From assembly GCA_021849435.1 (NCBI GenBank), contig JAJZSX010000043.1, positions 1 through 11,315 of the forward strand: DNA of 11,315 nucleotides. The letters are read 5' to 3'. The stretch's first letter is position 1. Every line of letters begins with the position of its first letter. Below are positions 1 through 5,955 of the stretch, piece by piece. The notes below the pieces were generated by a model. That model was not told where the DNA came from, did not search any database, and saw only the letters and a list, made by a program, of their open reading frames with translations. A program made the position numbers and the translations under genes. The DNA comes from Actinomycetes bacterium. GTDB lineage: Bacteria > Actinomycetota > Acidimicrobiia > Acidimicrobiales > RAAP-2.

Positions 1-1039
1 CGGGCACAATCTGGACGCCCGCCGAGTCCGCGACCCGCCGGGCCAGGGGCTCGAGGTCCGAGGAGGCGGCGATGACGTGCAGCTCGTCACGGAGCCATTG
101 GATGGCCGCCCCAGCGACGAATGCCGATCCCTCGAGGGCGTAGGTCGCGGGTCCGAAGGCGCCGAGGTCCCACGCGACGGTTGTGAGCAGGCCCTCGACG
201 ACGTCGGGGATGCTCGTCCCTGCGTTGGCCATGACGAAGGCACCGGTCCCGTAGGTCGCCTTCACGACACCGGCGGAGAAACCCGCCTGGCCGAAAAGGG
301 CCGCCTGCTGGTCACCGAGCATGGCGGTGACCGGGAGGCCGGCGAGCTCGGGCAGTACGGCACGATCGATGAACCCAAAGTTCGACGCTGACGGTCGTAT
401 CGGTGCCAGGAGGCCGAGCGGGACGCCGAAGGTCGACGCCATGGCGCCAGACCAGTCGAGGGTATCCAGGTCCATCAGGAGCGTGCGGGCGGCGTTCGAG
501 GGTTCGGTGGCGAGCACACCCCCCTCGACGTTGCCGCTCAGCCACCAGAGGAGCCACGTGTCGATTGTTGCCAGGGTCGGCGCGAGCGCGTCGTCGAGGA
601 CACCTCGTTCGAGCAGCCACGCCATCTTGGTGGCCGAGAAGTACGGGTCGATGACGAGACCCGTCGTGGCGCGCACGCGCGCCTCGTGGCCCGCGAGGCG
701 CAGTGTGTCGCACTGTGGCGCGGTGCGACGGTCCTGCCACACGAGCGCACGGTGCAGCGGTGAACTGCGTTCGCGGTCAAAGGCAACCGTCGTTTCTCGC
801 TGATTCGCGATACCGACGGCGACGACGTGGTCACCGCGCGCGTGGACCTCGCGGGCGACCTCGGCCAAAGTCTGAACCGAGAGTGCGGCGATCTCGGCGG
901 CGTCGTGCTCGATTTCACCTGGTTCGGGGAAGTACTGGGTGAGCTCTCGGTAGGCCGTGGCAACGACCTCGGTGGCGGGGGAGAAGGCCACCGCGCGTAC
1001 GCCGGTCGTGCCGGCGTCCAAGGCGAGAACGAGGTCCAT
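1..1039 (-). CDS. glpK: Glycerol kinase, N-terminal 346 residues (3' end outside window)
   Basis: ATP-dependent phosphorylation of glycerol to sn-glycerol 3-phosphate in the cytoplasm; FGGY carbohydrate kinase family. Read on the minus strand from ATG 1039, the frame is open to the left edge. Visible motifs in family order are the phosphate-binding DAGTTGVR (residues 8-15), NQRETTV (79-85), WQDRRT (101-106), DPYFSATK (131-138), SNAART (181-186), GDQQAALFGQ (242-251), YGTGAF (263-268) and EGSAFVAGAAIQWL (303-316). E. coli GlpK binds glycerol through Arg83, Glu84, Tyr135 and Asp245; the equivalents here are Arg81, Glu82, Tyr133 and Asp243, a constant offset of two. About 150 C-terminal residues are missing because the window ends. 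There is no Shine-Dalgarno before the ATG, but a TAGCCT -10-like element sits 7 nt upstream, so a leaderless mRNA is possible. Divergent from nrdJ with about 257 bp between start codons. Confidence 0.93.
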   Translation of the reverse strand, partial: MDLVLALDAGTTGVRAVAFSPATEVVATAYRELTQYFPEPGEIEHDAAEIAALSVQTLAEVAREVHARGDHVVAVGIANQRETTVAFDRERSSPLHRALVWQDRRTAPQCDTLRLAGHEARVRATTGLVIDPYFSATKMAWLLERGVLDDALAPTLATIDTWLLWWLSGNVEGGVLATEPSNAARTLLMDLDTLDWSGAMASTFGVPLGLLAPIRPSASNFGFIDRAVLPELAGLPVTAMLGDQQAALFGQAGFSAGVVKATYGTGAFVMANAGTSIPDVVEGLLTTVAWDLGAFGPATYALEGSAFVAGAAIQWLRDELHVIAASSDLEPLARRVADSAGVQIVP

Positions 1040-1046
1040 CAGGGTC

Positions 1047-1052
1047 AGGCTA
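1047..1052 (-). promoter_or_regulatory. Candidate -10 element for leaderless glpK transcript
   Basis: On the minus strand the hexamer TAGCCT (pattern TANNNT) ends 7 nt before the glpK ATG, which would place the transcription start at the start codon. Leaderless mRNAs are common in actinobacteria, and no Shine-Dalgarno is present. No clear -35 is visible, so this stays tentative. Confidence 0.3.
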
Positions 1053-1135
1053 GCCAGCCCGGTCGAGGGCGCCGCGTTGGTCTGCGGCGAAACCTCAGTA
1101 ATCACAAGGCCATTGGAGAATAGTGAAAAATGGAG

Positions 1136-1164
1136 TTGACGCGATGTAATTACAGTGCTGTAAT
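1136..1164 (+). promoter_or_regulatory. Sigma70-type promoter of nrdJ
   Basis: TTGACG (1136-1141), a 17-nt spacer and TGTAAT (1159-1164) match the -35 and -10 consensus in five of six positions each. Transcription would begin near 1171, giving a leader of roughly 125 nt before the nrdJ ATG at 1297. Both NrdR-like boxes and a 16-bp palindrome lie on or just after this promoter, consistent with repression by blocking polymerase. Confidence 0.65.
1149..1164. promoter_or_regulatory. Perfect 16-bp palindrome over the nrdJ -10 element
   Basis: ATTACAG-TG-CTGTAAT has perfect 7-bp arms around a 2-nt centre. Its right end is exactly the -10 hexamer TGTAAT. It does not fit the NrdR consensus, and I do not recognise it as the site of a known regulator. 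Placement on the -10 and spacer suggests a repressor operator; there is no loop long enough for it to act as an RNA hairpin. Confidence 0.45.
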
Positions 1165-1165
1165 A

Positions 1166-1181
1166 ACACAGCATCTTGCGT
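1166..1181. promoter_or_regulatory. NrdR box 1 (degenerate, distal)
   Basis: ACACAGCATCTTGCGT keeps 10 of the 14 core positions of the NrdR box (CACWATATATWGTG). Alone it would be weak. Its centre is exactly 31 bp upstream of the centre of the stronger box 2, the spacing known for paired NrdR sites (three helical turns). It overlaps the predicted transcription start. Confidence 0.5.
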
Positions 1182-1195
1182 CGAACGGTGGAGCA

Positions 1196-1213
1196 ACCAC
1201 AACATATTGTGGT
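1196..1213. promoter_or_regulatory. NrdR box 2 (strong, proximal)
   Basis: ACCACAA-CATA-TTGTGGT is an 18-bp inverted repeat with perfect 7-bp arms. Its central 16 bases (1197-1212) match 13 of 16 positions of the NrdR consensus ACACWATATATWGTGT. NrdR is the zinc-ribbon/ATP-cone repressor of ribonucleotide reductase genes in most bacteria, so a box in front of nrdJ is the expected context. The site lies in the transcribed leader, about 25 nt after the predicted start. The nrdR gene itself is not in this window. Confidence 0.7.
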
Positions 1214-1296
1214 TTAGGGGGAATCTTCGGGTTGTCCCACTCCCAGCGGCGTCGAGGTGCGTGGTGTCGGAAACGTACAGGAAAAGAGTAAGTGAC

Positions 1297-4134
1297 ATGG
1301 CTATCGCTCCGCAACGGCTCGGAATTGGACTTCGACGGTTCTTCACGACCGATGACCGTCATCCCTACGACCAGGTGGTGTGGGATCGTCGCGACGCGCG
1401 CATCTCGAACTTCCGTGACGGGTCGGTCGCCTTCGAGCAACTCGGCGTCGAAGTCCCTTCGACGTGGTCGTTCAATGCGACGAATATCCTCGCCCAGAAG
1501 TACTTCCGGGGAACCCTCGGGACCCCGGAGCGTGAGACCAGCCTCAAGCAGGTGGTCGACCGGATCGTCGACACGATCACCACGTGGGGCGTGGATGGTG
1601 AGTACTTCGTCGACGAGGAGGAGGCTGAGGCCTTCCGCGCCGAACTGAAGTTCTTGCTCATCACCCAGCGCGCCGCGTTCAACTCGCCGGTGTGGTTCAA
1701 CATCGGCGTCAAGGGTGTGCCCCAGCAGGGCAGCGCGTGCTTCATCCTCGCCGTCGAGGACTCCATGCGCTCGATCCTCAACTGGTACACCGAGGAGGGG
1801 ATCATCTTCAAGGGTGGTTCGGGCGCGGGTGTGAACCTCTCCAAGATCCGCTCCAGCGCCGAACTGCTCGAAGGCGGCGGTACCGCGAGCGGCCCGGTTT
1901 CGTTCATGCGTGGCGCTGACGCCTCGGCGGGCACCATCAAGTCCGGTGGTAAGACCCGCCGCGCGGCGAAGATGGTGATTCTTGACGTCGACCACCCCGA
2001 CGTCGAAGAGTTCATCTGGTGCAAGGCCCAAGAGGAGAAGAAGGCCCGCGTCCTGCGCGACGCCGGGTTTGACATGGACCTTGACGGTAAGGACATCACG
2101 TCGATCCAGTATCAGAACGCGAACAACTCGGTTCGCATCTCGGACGACTTCATGCAAGCCGTCCTCGACGACGCCGACTGGCACCTCACCGCTCGCGGCG
2201 ATGGTTCGGTGATCTCGACCGTGAAGGCGCGAAAGATCTGGCGCGAGATCGCCCAGGCCGCGTGGGAGTGCGCCGACCCGGGTCTGCAGTTCGACACCAC
2301 GATCAACAAGTGGCACACGTCACCGAACACGGCCCGAATCAACGGATCGAACCCGTGCTCGGAGTACATGCACATCGACAACTCCGCCTGCAACCTGGCG
2401 AGCCTCAACCTCATGAAGTACCTGGGTGACGACGGCCGTTTCGACGTCGACGCGTTCAAGGCCTCTATCGAGGTCCTGTTCACCGCTCAGGAGATCATCG
2501 TGGGCGCTGCGGACTACCCGACCGAAAAGATTGGCGAGAACTCCCGCAAGTTCCGTCAGCTCGGCATCGGCTACGCCAACCTGGGCGCGCTGCTGATGGC
2601 GTCGGGCCTTGCGTATGACTCGGACGCAGGTCGCGCCTGGGCGGCGTCAATCTCCGCGCTGATGACGGGCCACGCCTACGCGACGAGCGCGCGCATCGCC
2701 GGTCGCCTCGGACCCCACGAGGGCTACGCCGAGAACGCCGAGCCGATGATCAACGTCCTGCGGATGCACCGCGACGCGTCCCACCAGGTCGACGCCACGC
2801 TGGCGCCCTACGACCTCTTGCGGGCGGCACAGCAGTCATGGGACGACGCGGTCGAGCTCGGTGAGCACTACGGCGTACGCAATGCGCAGGCCTCGGTGCT
2901 CGCGCCGACCGGAACTATCGGCCTGTTGATGGACTGTGACACCACGGGCATCGAACCGGATCTCGGGCTCGTGAAGTTCAAGAAGTTGGTCGGTGGCGGC
3001 AACATGTCCATCGTCAACCAGACCGTTCCCCGCGCGCTCTCGGTCCTCGGCTACGACGAGGACGCCGCAGCAGCGATTGTCGCCTACATCGACGAGCACA
3101 AGACGATCGTCGGCGCACCGGCCCTCAAGCCCGAGCACCTGTCGGTCTTTGCGTGCTCGATGGGTGACAACTCGATCCACTACCTGGGCCACGTCAAGAT
3201 GATGGGAGCGGTCCAGCCGTTCATCTCGGGGGCGATCTCCAAGACGGTCAACATGCCTGAGGACGCAACGGTGGAGGACATCGAGGCCCTGCACATGGAC
3301 GCTTGGCGGCTCGGCGTGAAGGCCGTCGCCATCTACCGTGACAACTGCAAGGTGGGTCAGCCCCTCTCCATGGCGAAGAAGGACGCGGACTTGAGCCCAG
3401 AGACCGTCGCGCAGGACGCGGCGACGGCCGACCTCTATGCCCGCATCACCAAGCTGGAGGCGGCCCTTGAGGCGGCGAAGAACGACACGTCCCACGTCGT
3501 CGTCGGCGCGGTGCGCGAGCGCTTGCCGCGTCGTCGCGTGTCGACCACGTTCGCGTTCCGCGTCGCGGACTGCGAGGGCTACGTCACGGTCGGTGAGTAC
3601 GAGGATGGGCGACCCGGTGAGGTCTTCATCAAGGTCTCCAAGCAGGGGTCGACCCTCGCGGGGATCATGGACGCGTTCTCGATCTCGATCAGCCTCGGCC
3701 TCCAGCACGGTGTGCCACTGTCGACCTACGTGCGCAAGTACGTCAACATGAAGTTCGAGCCGTCGGGCATGACCGACGACGCGGACCTGCGCATCGCGAC
3801 GTCGCTGGTCGACTACATCTTCCGACGCCTTGCACTCGACTACCTAGACCCCACCGAGCGCGAGGAACTGGGCGTGTTGTCGACGAGCGAGCGGCTCCAG
3901 CCCACTCTGCCGGAGGTCGCCGAACAAGCGACACCGACCCTGGGCGTGAGCGTCCAGCCCGTGCTGATCGACGAGGTCGCATCGGCGGCGCCCGCGGTCG
4001 TGCGCGAGCCGACCCCCTACCGCCGCTCCGAGAATCGCGACGCGCCGATGTGCTACCAGTGCGGCAACGTGATGCAGCAGGCCGGATCGTGCTTCGTGTG
4101 CTCGAGTTGCGGTGCGACGAGCGGATGCTCGTAA
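1297..4134 (+). CDS. nrdJ: Adenosylcobalamin-dependent (class II) ribonucleoside-diphosphate reductase
   Basis: Reduces ribonucleotides to deoxyribonucleotides using a cobalamin-derived thiyl radical, without oxygen and without a separate radical subunit. The product is 945 aa, the usual size for actinobacterial NrdJ. Catalytic residues are visible: Cys148 (GSACF), Asn352-x-Cys354-x-Glu356 (NPCSE), and Cys365 (CNLASLNL); the 11-residue gap between the last two cysteines equals that in Thermotoga NrdJ. APTGTIG and the nearby glycine-rich stretch fit the barrel core. A TSCPD-like domain lies at about 750-850. The tail carries six cysteines (919, 922, 932, 935, 938, 944), as expected for the disulfide-relay or zinc-ribbon tail. 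The frame is open to an ATG at 1207 inside NrdR box 2, so I chose ATG 1297, which has a purine-rich GGAAAAG a few bases upstream. Regulation: NrdR boxes at 1166-1213. Confidence 0.95.
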   Translation: MAIAPQRLGIGLRRFFTTDDRHPYDQVVWDRRDARISNFRDGSVAFEQLGVEVPSTWSFNATNILAQKYFRGTLGTPERETSLKQVVDRIVDTITTWGVDGEYFVDEEEAEAFRAELKFLLITQRAAFNSPVWFNIGVKGVPQQGSACFILAVEDSMRSILNWYTEEGIIFKGGSGAGVNLSKIRSSAELLEGGGTASGPVSFMRGADASAGTIKSGGKTRRAAKMVILDVDHPDVEEFIWCKAQEEKKARVLRDAGFDMDLDGKDITSIQYQNANNSVRISDDFMQAVLDDADWHLTARGDGSVISTVKARKIWREIAQAAWECADPGLQFDTTINKWHTSPNTARINGSNPCSEYMHIDNSACNLASLNLMKYLGDDGRFDVDAFKASIEVLFTAQEIIVGAADYPTEKIGENSRKFRQLGIGYANLGALLMASGLAYDSDAGRAWAASISALMTGHAYATSARIAGRLGPHEGYAENAEPMINVLRMHRDASHQVDATLAPYDLLRAAQQSWDDAVELGEHYGVRNAQASVLAPTGTIGLLMDCDTTGIEPDLGLVKFKKLVGGGNMSIVNQTVPRALSVLGYDEDAAAAIVAYIDEHKTIVGAPALKPEHLSVFACSMGDNSIHYLGHVKMMGAVQPFISGAISKTVNMPEDATVEDIEALHMDAWRLGVKAVAIYRDNCKVGQPLSMAKKDADLSPETVAQDAATADLYARITKLEAALEAAKNDTSHVVVGAVRERLPRRRVSTTFAFRVADCEGYVTVGEYEDGRPGEVFIKVSKQGSTLAGIMDAFSISISLGLQHGVPLSTYVRKYVNMKFEPSGMTDDADLRIATSLVDYIFRRLALDYLDPTEREELGVLSTSERLQPTLPEVAEQATPTLGVSVQPVLIDEVASAAPAVVREPTPYRRSENRDAPMCYQCGNVMQQAGSCFVCSSCGATSGCS

Positions 4135-4144
4135 ACCCTCAACC

Positions 4145-4161
4145 GTTGCACTAGATGCAAC
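4145..4161 (+). terminator. Hairpin 1 downstream of nrdJ
   Basis: GTTGCA (4145-4150), a 5-nt loop CTAGA and TGCAAC (4156-4161) form a perfect 6-bp stem starting 10 nt after the nrdJ stop codon. It is the first of three consecutive hairpins. No U-tract follows. Confidence 0.45.
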
Positions 4162-4199
4162 AAAGGTCTTCGTTCGTATCGATCTGCGACGAAGGCTTT
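4162..4199 (+). terminator. Hairpin 2 downstream of nrdJ
   Basis: AAAG (4162-4165) pairs with CTTT (4196-4199), and CTTCGT (4168-4173) with ACGAAG (4189-4194), separated by a small internal loop and closing a 15-nt apical loop. It begins at the base right after hairpin 1. Confidence 0.4.
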
Positions 4200-4204
4200 A
4201 GATC

Positions 4205-4242
4205 AGGGAGGACGTTCACGGTAGAGCCGTGGCGTCCTCCCT
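4205..4242. terminator. Hairpin 3: strong GC-rich bidirectional terminator
   Basis: AGGGAGGACG (4205-4214) is perfectly complementary to CGTCCTCCCT (4233-4242). Inside it, CACGG (4217-4221) pairs with CCGTG (4227-4231) around the loop TAGAG. The 38-nt structure sits between nrdJ and the convergent small membrane gene ending at 4291, so it can serve both. Lack of a U-tract is common for actinobacterial terminators. Confidence 0.7.
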
Positions 4243-4290
4243 CGTTCGTTGCACTCACCGGGCGAGCGCTCGGCAGCGGTGTTGGAGCCA

Positions 4291-4446
4291 TTAGAAGTAA
4301 TGGCGTCGTCCACCGACTGCGTGACCTAACGAACCGAGAATCCACAAGGCCAGACCGACGACGAGTGCAATGACACCGATCGCCCAGATCAGCTGAGCCC
4401 CCGCCAAGTAGCCGATGAGAAGCAACAACAGACCGATGATAATCAT
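4291..4446 (-). CDS. DUF6131-type small hydrophobic membrane protein (51 aa)
   Basis: ATG 4446 opens a 51-codon frame ending in TAA at 4291. The protein starts MIIIGLLLLLIGYLAGAQLI, continues with a second hydrophobic stretch (IWAIGVIALVVGLALWILG, about residues 20-38) and ends in GHAVGGRRHYF. Two short membrane segments followed by a basic GRRHY[FYW] tail match the widespread actinobacterial DUF6131 family as I remember it; its function is unknown. There is no Shine-Dalgarno, and a TGACGT-C-ACGTCA palindrome overlaps the start codon. It converges on nrdJ. The frame is short enough to be missed by gene finders with a 60-codon cut-off. The membrane topology is clear from sequence; the family name is from memory, so moderately sure. 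Confidence 0.75.
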   Translation of the reverse strand: MIIIGLLLLLIGYLAGAQLIWAIGVIALVVGLALWILGSLGHAVGGRRHYF

Positions 4447-4589
4447 GACGTCACGTCACTTTGCGATAGGCAATCAATGCCAGTTGGTTTCACTAGTTCG
4501 TTGGTCGATCGTGGCGCGGTGTGAAGAGAAACAACCACACCATCGGATTTCACAACGGTTCCATGTACTCGTTCGGACCAAACCATCAT
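4443..4589 (-). CDS. Possible 48-aa ORF overlapping the start of the DUF6131 gene
   Basis: A frame from ATG 4589 (a tandem ATGATG preceded by GGGAG) runs to a TGA that overlaps the ATG of the 51-aa membrane gene in an ATGA junction, the classic sign of translational coupling. The product begins MMVWSERVHGTVVKSDG, is unremarkable and has no membrane segment. Third-position G/C is only about half, well below the neighbouring real genes, so this may well be chance. Listed because of the overlap geometry. Confidence 0.18.
   Translation of the reverse strand: MMVWSERVHGTVVKSDGVVVSLHTAPRSTNELVKPTGIDCLSQSDVTS
4446..4458. promoter_or_regulatory. Operator-like palindrome TGACGT-C-ACGTCA (copy 1)
   Basis: Perfect 6-bp arms around a single central base, overlapping the first base of the ATG of the 51-aa membrane gene. 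The same arms with one centre base (T instead of C) recur at 5837-5849 next to the start of the secreted protein gene. A shared unknown repressor is the simplest reading; no regulator gene is in the window. Confidence 0.5.
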
Positions 4590-4695
4590 CCCGCTCCCTG
4601 CTGATCGCCGACCGGATGATCGGCTACGGCATGAGCAAGGTCTGGGCCTGTCGCTCCCTCCACTCTACGCAATGTCCGCTTCGTTGTGACTCCGC
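4590..4695. other. Intergenic DNA without recognisable gene
   Basis: No frame on either strand in this stretch shows a start site, a recognisable domain and the high third-position G/C of the surrounding genes together. It separates the DUF6131 region from the frameshifted small gene and is probably decayed sequence. Confidence 0.4.
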
Positions 4696-4926
4696 TCACG
4701 CGAACTTCTGCGCCGCGCGGTGAAGCTCGGAAGCGTTCTTCACGGCCGAGTCAACCAGATGCTCACTCACTGCCTCATGAATGGCTTTGGGCGGTCGTGA
4801 TGAGCCGGGGCGAGTCTGTAGCGAACTCGGCTCAAAGCAGCATGGAGCACCAGGTCGGTGTCGCCGTGGGCACCCTCCAGGTACTTGCTAAGCCAGGGCA
4901 GCGTCGATAGCGGTTGGGACGTTCAT
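4696..4926 (-). pseudogene. Frameshifted small gene with strong ribosome binding site
   Basis: AGGAGAA lies 5 nt before ATG 4926 on the minus strand. The start frame encodes MNVPTAIDAALA and then hits TAG at codon 13. One base later a second frame continues seamlessly as SKYLEGAHGDTDLVLHAALS up to about 4800 and then stops at a TGA. The original frame meanwhile resumes a protein-like segment, KAIHEAVSEHLVDSAVKNAS then ELHRAAQKFA, ending in TGA at 4696. The three segments have the high third-position G/C of real genes here, each only in its own frame. One extra T in GGCTTAGC plus a compensating loss further on would give a roughly 76-aa mostly helical protein. I do not recognise the family. 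Alternatives are sequencing error or two tiny overlapping ORFs. Confidence 0.5.
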
Positions 4927-4986
4927 CGTGTTTCTCCTCAAGTTGTTGTGTCAGAACTGCATCTTGAGATTGACGCGATGAACGTC
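4918..4986 (-). promoter_or_regulatory. Nested inverted repeat hiding the RBS and start codon of the frameshifted gene
   Basis: GACGTTCATCG (4918-4928) pairs perfectly with CGATGAACGTC (4976-4986). Inside, CTCAAG (4937-4942) pairs with CTTGAG (4963-4968), with 8 and 7 unpaired bases between the stems and a 20-nt loop. In the minus-strand transcript the outer stem contains the AUG and the inner stem contains the first part of the GAGGAG ribosome binding site, so the folded leader would block initiation. Alternatively it is an inverted duplication of the gene start, since TTGAG...CGATGAACGTC appears on both strands. Confidence 0.4.
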
Positions 4987-5200
4987 GTTTTTGGTGGACC
5001 CTGATTCAGTTCACTGGCTCGTACACCACTCGCTCGGACTCAACTTCAGTCTCCAGTCGGAGACCGTGCAAATCAGCCCGCAGACAAGAACCCACATGGT
5101 TTGCGATGACCGGCGCGTTACCTCGCTCATAACTGACCTAGGCCGGCCAAACGTGGCTGATCAAGGGTGGTTTGCACTGCGAGAACCTCGCGATACGCCA
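4987..5200. other. Intergenic DNA, no gene seen
   Basis: Between the inverted repeat and the stop codon of the DUF4232-like gene I see no supported gene. A minus-strand frame just beyond that stop (roughly 5110-5235) reads GTALGLATNLMAYREVLAVQ. It looks protein-like but is too short and unrecognised to call; it overlaps the 3' end of the secreted-protein gene in another frame. Confidence 0.35.
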
Positions 5201-5830
5201 TCAGGTTGGTGGCGAGCCCGAGAGCGGTCCCGAGCGCAGATCGTTAGCTCGCCCAGTGGTGCACACATTGGGAACCGTGACGGCGACGTGGCGATTCCAA
5301 ATACTGTGACCGGGAACAACGAAGAGCACGATGCCGGTCGCCGTGGAGGGTTCACAGGTCCGGTTCCACCGTCTGGCGGTTGCGGTGTCACCAATCGGAT
5401 AGACGAGGTCGAGGTACGTGTGGGCCGCGTGGCCGTGGGCGAGGAGCAGCGGTCGCGGCGGGGAAGGGGAGACCGCTGCGCCGACAACGATGATCGACGT
5501 CTCGGCACCATTGATCGCGTGGCGCATCCGCACGCCGACGGGTGCGATCTTCGGTCTACCAGAGAGCACACACCTGGCACCGTTGTTGGTGATCGTGATG
5601 GGAAGAACTTCGAACACCGTGCCCAGCGTGCTCGGGTTGTAGACCCAGGCGCGCACCGTGACCGACAACTGAGTGGAACGACACGTGGGCGTCGCCGCGC
5701 CATCGGCCGCAGCTGCCGAGATGACGGCCAGCGTCGAAAAGCTGACGCTCGCGGCGAGTGCCAGCACGATCAGACGCGCGACCCGGACGATAGTGGCGTC
5801 TCGACCAGCGCTCCTGTTGCGATGGCTCAT
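5201..5830 (-). CDS. Secreted four-cysteine protein, DUF4232-like (209 aa)
   Basis: The N-terminus is a signal peptide: basic MSHRNRSAGRDATIVRVAR, a hydrophobic core at about residues 20-38, and an AAA-ADG cleavage region near 42. The mature part starts with CRSTQLSV (Cys50), followed by a beta-rich segment with TITNNGARCVLSGRP (Cys87). Two more cysteines lie at 159 and 190, so two disulfides are likely. The cysteine near CxxxxLSV and the C.L.G.P motif resemble the actinobacterial DUF4232 family, whose function is unknown. ATG 5830 is preferred because it puts the signal peptide at the N-terminus; the open frame further upstream is antisense-like sequence overlapping the desaturase gene. There is no Shine-Dalgarno; TAACGT ends 8 nt before the ATG and could be the -10 of a leaderless transcript inside the operator. 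Confidence 0.65.
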   Translation of the reverse strand: MSHRNRSAGRDATIVRVARLIVLALAASVSFSTLAVISAAAADGAATPTCRSTQLSVTVRAWVYNPSTLGTVFEVLPITITNNGARCVLSGRPKIAPVGVRMRHAINGAETSIIVVGAAVSPSPPRPLLLAHGHAAHTYLDLVYPIGDTATARRWNRTCEPSTATGIVLFVVPGHSIWNRHVAVTVPNVCTTGRANDLRSGPLSGSPPT

Positions 5831-5831
5831 A

Positions 5832-5854
5832 GTCAATGACGTTACGTCATTGAC
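5832..5854. promoter_or_regulatory. Perfect 23-bp inverted repeat, operator-like (copy 2 of TGACGTYACGTCA)
   Basis: GTCAATGACGT (5832-5842), a single T, and ACGTCATTGAC (5844-5854) are perfect 11-bp arms. The repeat ends one base before the ATG of the secreted protein gene and covers its candidate -10. The inner 13 bp equal the palindrome at 4446-4458 except for the central base. Size and symmetry suit a dimeric helix-turn-helix repressor such as a TetR- or GntR-type protein; that is inference, and no such gene is present here. Confidence 0.6.
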
Positions 5855-5955
5855 ACGCCACCCAACATCTTCATTGTTTGCCGAACGGCGGATGCGTACG
5901 ATCAATGCTCTCCTCGCGTACCGAACTGTCTGTCGGCCTCGCGGGGTGTCACCGC

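Noticed and set aside
1171..1296. Cobalamin riboswitch in the nrdJ leader
   Set aside because: The leader is only about 125 nt, has no B12-box-like segment, and is largely explained by promoter and NrdR boxes.
1150..2316. Long minus-strand open frame (388 codons) antisense to nrdJ
   Set aside because: It lies opposite the strongly conserved nrdJ sequence, has no recognisable domain and is rich in Arg, Asp, Gly and Val as expected for a mirror frame of a high-GC gene.
2836..3708. Minus-strand open frame of 290 codons inside nrdJ
   Set aside because: Shadow of the reductase reading frame, with no domain and repetitive Arg/Asp/Val composition.
1136..4980. Repeated 11-mer TTGACGCGATG at 1136-1146 and 4970-4980
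   Set aside because: Several shared 11-mers are expected by chance in 11 kb; the first copy is the nrdJ -35 region and the second has no gene downstream.
5110..5235. Minus-strand frame reading MAYREVLAVQ, reminiscent of a transposase N-terminus
   Set aside because: Only about 24 codons after the ATG, no inverted repeats or further transposase motifs, and it overlaps the secreted-protein gene.
4991..5839. Plus-strand open frame of 282 codons opposite the DUF4232-like gene
   Set aside because: Low-complexity Arg/Asp/Gly sequence without motifs; the minus strand has a signal peptide and paired cysteines.
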